Assembly (NCBI GenBank): GCA_031254555.1
Contig: JAIRUF010000083.1
Span: 1-5,633 of the forward strand
Direction: 5' to 3'
Source of the DNA: Oscillospiraceae bacterium
GTDB lineage: Bacteria; Bacillota; Clostridia; Oscillospirales; Acutalibacteraceae
DNA: 5,633 nucleotides
The notes beneath the pieces are model-generated. The model was not told the origin of the DNA. It worked only from the letters and a program-made list of their open reading frames with translations, and ran no database searches. Below, piece after piece: positions 4,433 through 5,633 of this stretch (within the stretch, counting starts at the first letter, position 1; every line of letters starts with the position of its first letter). A program made the position numbers and the translations under genes.

Positions 4433-5244
4433 CATCTGGATTCAAGAATAATTTTCTTTGCCTCTTCCCACAACTTGTCCATACTTTCAAGTGAAGCTTC
4501 CCCTAAATTTATTCCTCTTTGGTCAGCCAGGTCTTCAAGCAGGGTAAACCGAGCAATAAATTTATTTGAGGACTGGCTTAGAGCCTCTTCAGCGTCGCAT
4601 TCTAAAAACCTTGAAACATTGACCGATGCAAATAAAACGTCACCTAACTCTTCAAATGCGTTGTCTAAATCGTTTTTGGCTATAGCTGATTTAAGTTCTT
4701 CAACTTCTTCGTCGAGCTTGCTTAAAGCGCCTCCGACATTATCCCAGTCAAACCCTATTTGTGCAACCCTTTGCTGAATTTTAGAACTTCTCATTAAAGC
4801 CGGAAGCTCTTTGGGAATGCTTGTTAATCTCTGGGAAACCTTTGTGTGGTTTTTTGAGACGTTTTTGATTTTGTCCCAGTTTGACAGTACCTCTTTCGAG
4901 TTGTCAACAGATGTGCTGCCAAAGACGTGAGGATGACGCTCTATCAGCTTTTTACAAATGCCGTCACAGACATCGTCAATATTAAATATATTATTTTCCG
5001 ACTCCATTTGAGAGTGGAAAACTACCTGAAGTAAAACATCTCCCAGTTCCTCTTTAAGAAGATCCGAATCCTCTTTATTAATGGCTTCAATCACTTCATA
5101 AGTTTCTTCAATAAAATTTTTCTTTATGCTATTATGCGTTTGCTCTTTATCCCACGGACAACCGTCATCCGATCTTAAAAGACCCATAATATACACTAAG
5201 TCGTTAAAATTATAATTGCCTTTGAAGACGAAATTATCAATCAT
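4432..5244 (-). CDS. mazG: Nucleoside triphosphate pyrophosphohydrolase MazG
   Basis: 270 residues, the length of E. coli-type two-domain MazG. The enzyme hydrolyses (d)NTPs to NMP and pyrophosphate, cleaning the nucleotide pool. Domain 1 (about 13-115) has GCPWDKEQTH (28-37), the metal-binding EETYEVIEAI (46-55) and EELGDVLLQVVFHSQ (65-79), and HPHVFG (104-109). Domain 2 (about 155-265) repeats the pattern: GFDW (164-167), KLDEEVEELKSAI (176-188) and FEELGDVLFASVNVSR (197-212). So the acidic metal ligands are kept in both. B. subtilis YabN, at the same place, carries an extra N-terminal tetrapyrrole-methylase domain; this protein lacks it, and the 33-bp gap before it leaves no room for it. 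ATG at 5244 with AGAGG 7 nt upstream. It ends within the palindrome before HU. Confidence 0.96.
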   Translation of the reverse strand: MIDNFVFKGNYNFNDLVYIMGLLRSDDGCPWDKEQTHNSIKKNFIEETYEVIEAINKEDSDLLKEELGDVLLQVVFHSQMESENNIFNIDDVCDGICKKLIERHPHVFGSTSVDNSKEVLSNWDKIKNVSKNHTKVSQRLTSIPKELPALMRSSKIQQRVAQIGFDWDNVGGALSKLDEEVEELKSAIAKNDLDNAFEELGDVLFASVNVSRFLECDAEEALSQSSNKFIARFTLLEDLADQRGINLGEASLESMDKLWEEAKKIILESR

Positions 5245-5259
5245 ATTTGACCTCTAAGC

Positions 5260-5277
5260 TATATCTTTACAGATATA
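5260..5277 (-). other. Small hairpin between the flippase gene and mazG
   Basis: The minus strand reads TATATCT-GTAA-AGATATA directly after the flippase stop codon: a perfect 7-bp AT-rich stem with a GNRA-type GTAA loop. No T-run follows, so it is not a normal terminator; it may be an mRNA processing or stabilising element, or chance in AT-rich DNA. Confidence 0.35.
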
Positions 5278-5633
5278 TTACCCTATCAATCTATATTTTT
5301 CAAGTACTTTAGAAATTTTTTCTCCTTTAGGAAGCATTAAAATATCATTTTTTGATATAACATTTGATAAAAATAGAGATAAAAAGTATACAATGACCGA
5401 AAAAGTACTGGCCAAAGCAAGGGCAAGAGTTGATCCGTTAAAGCGGCCTGAATAATCTCCAAAGCGCATCAGCATATCAAGAAGACCAAACGACGACCAT
5501 GCTGCAAGACCGCATAACACCGCGCAAAACAACAGTTTAATTATCAGCGGACCAATTCGCAATTTTACTTTTGTAGCTCTTATTAAGCTAAAGGTGTTGT
5601 TGATTACAATAACCAAATAGAACAATATTGTTC
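5278..5633 (-). CDS. SpoVB/MurJ-family polysaccharide flippase (YabM-like), C-terminal end
   Basis: Partial: the last 118 codons, entering from the right edge (the frame is open to the end of the window). The segment is highly hydrophobic with about three membrane spans (around FYLVIVINNTFSLI, LIIKLLFCAVLCGLAAWSSF and LALALASTFSVIVYFLSLFL) and ends with LMLPKGEKISKVLEKYRLIG, the C-terminal signature of the SpoVB/YabM branch of the MOP (MATE-like) flippase superfamily, which moves lipid-linked envelope precursors across the membrane. The position upstream of mazG equals B. subtilis yabM. A TTG at 5625 is not a real start; the protein should have some 400 further residues outside the window. 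Whether it serves sporulation (SpoVB) or vegetative wall synthesis cannot be told from the tail. Confidence 0.85.
   Translation of the reverse strand, partial: TILFYLVIVINNTFSLIRATKVKLRIGPLIIKLLFCAVLCGLAAWSSFGLLDMLMRFGDYSGRFNGSTLALALASTFSVIVYFLSLFLSNVISKNDILMLPKGEKISKVLEKYRLIG

Noticed and set aside
1..5633. An undescribed defence, mobile or biosynthetic system
   Set aside because: All eleven genes belong to recognised housekeeping or sporulation families in a known gene order; no integrase, transposase, direct repeats, CRISPR or unassigned gene was found.

Overview
This window looks like ordinary chromosome from an endospore-forming Clostridia-type Firmicute. The evidence is the conserved block spoVB-like / mazG / HU / rqcP / yabP / yabQ / divIC / yabR, which matches the B. 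subtilis yabM-yabN-yabO-yabP-yabQ-divIC-yabR order with an HU gene inserted. Strong AGGAGG-type ribosome binding sites, AT-rich intergenic DNA and class I (Fe-S) fumarase point the same way. I cannot go below the class/order level from sequence alone. Every gene I can support is on the minus strand, so transcription runs from high to low coordinates. I see no mobile element, CRISPR array, tRNA or rRNA.

Layout in transcription order: (1) the C-terminal end of a SpoVB/MurJ-family (MATE-like) flippase enters from the right edge (5633-5278). (2) mazG (5244-4432) encodes an NTP pyrophosphohydrolase. (3) A small HU gene (4371-4093) has a candidate promoter/palindrome in front and a leaky-looking hairpin behind. 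(4) rqcP (4030-3788) encodes the S4-domain ribosome quality-control factor. (5) After a 130-bp gap with a candidate sporulation promoter comes the tight cluster yabP-yabQ-divIC (3657-2538; gaps of 1 and 3 nt), followed by the S1-domain gene yabR (2500-2033) and a strong hairpin terminator. (6) The alpha subunit of class I fumarate hydratase (1951-1109) has a ribosome binding site sitting in the loop of a perfect hairpin, and no beta-subunit gene follows. (7) hpf (997-470), the long ribosome hibernation factor, has its own extended -10 promoter overlapped by a perfect inverted repeat, and a clear terminator. (8) The N-terminal third of a THUMP-domain RNA methyltransferase (357-1) runs off the left edge.

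Functionally the window groups cell envelope/sporulation (flippase, YabP, YabQ, DivIC), nucleotide and nucleoid housekeeping (MazG, HU) and translation maintenance (RqcP, YabR, HPF, the methyltransferase), with one central-metabolism gene. I do not see an undescribed multi-gene system. The parts worth a second look are mostly regulatory: the palindrome on the hpf promoter, the ribosome-site hairpin of the fumarase gene, the 18-bp palindrome before HU, and the sigma-E-like site before yabP. Two protein-level oddities also stand out: a leucine at HU position 63 where the DNA-kinking proline is expected, and an apparently orphan fumarase alpha subunit.
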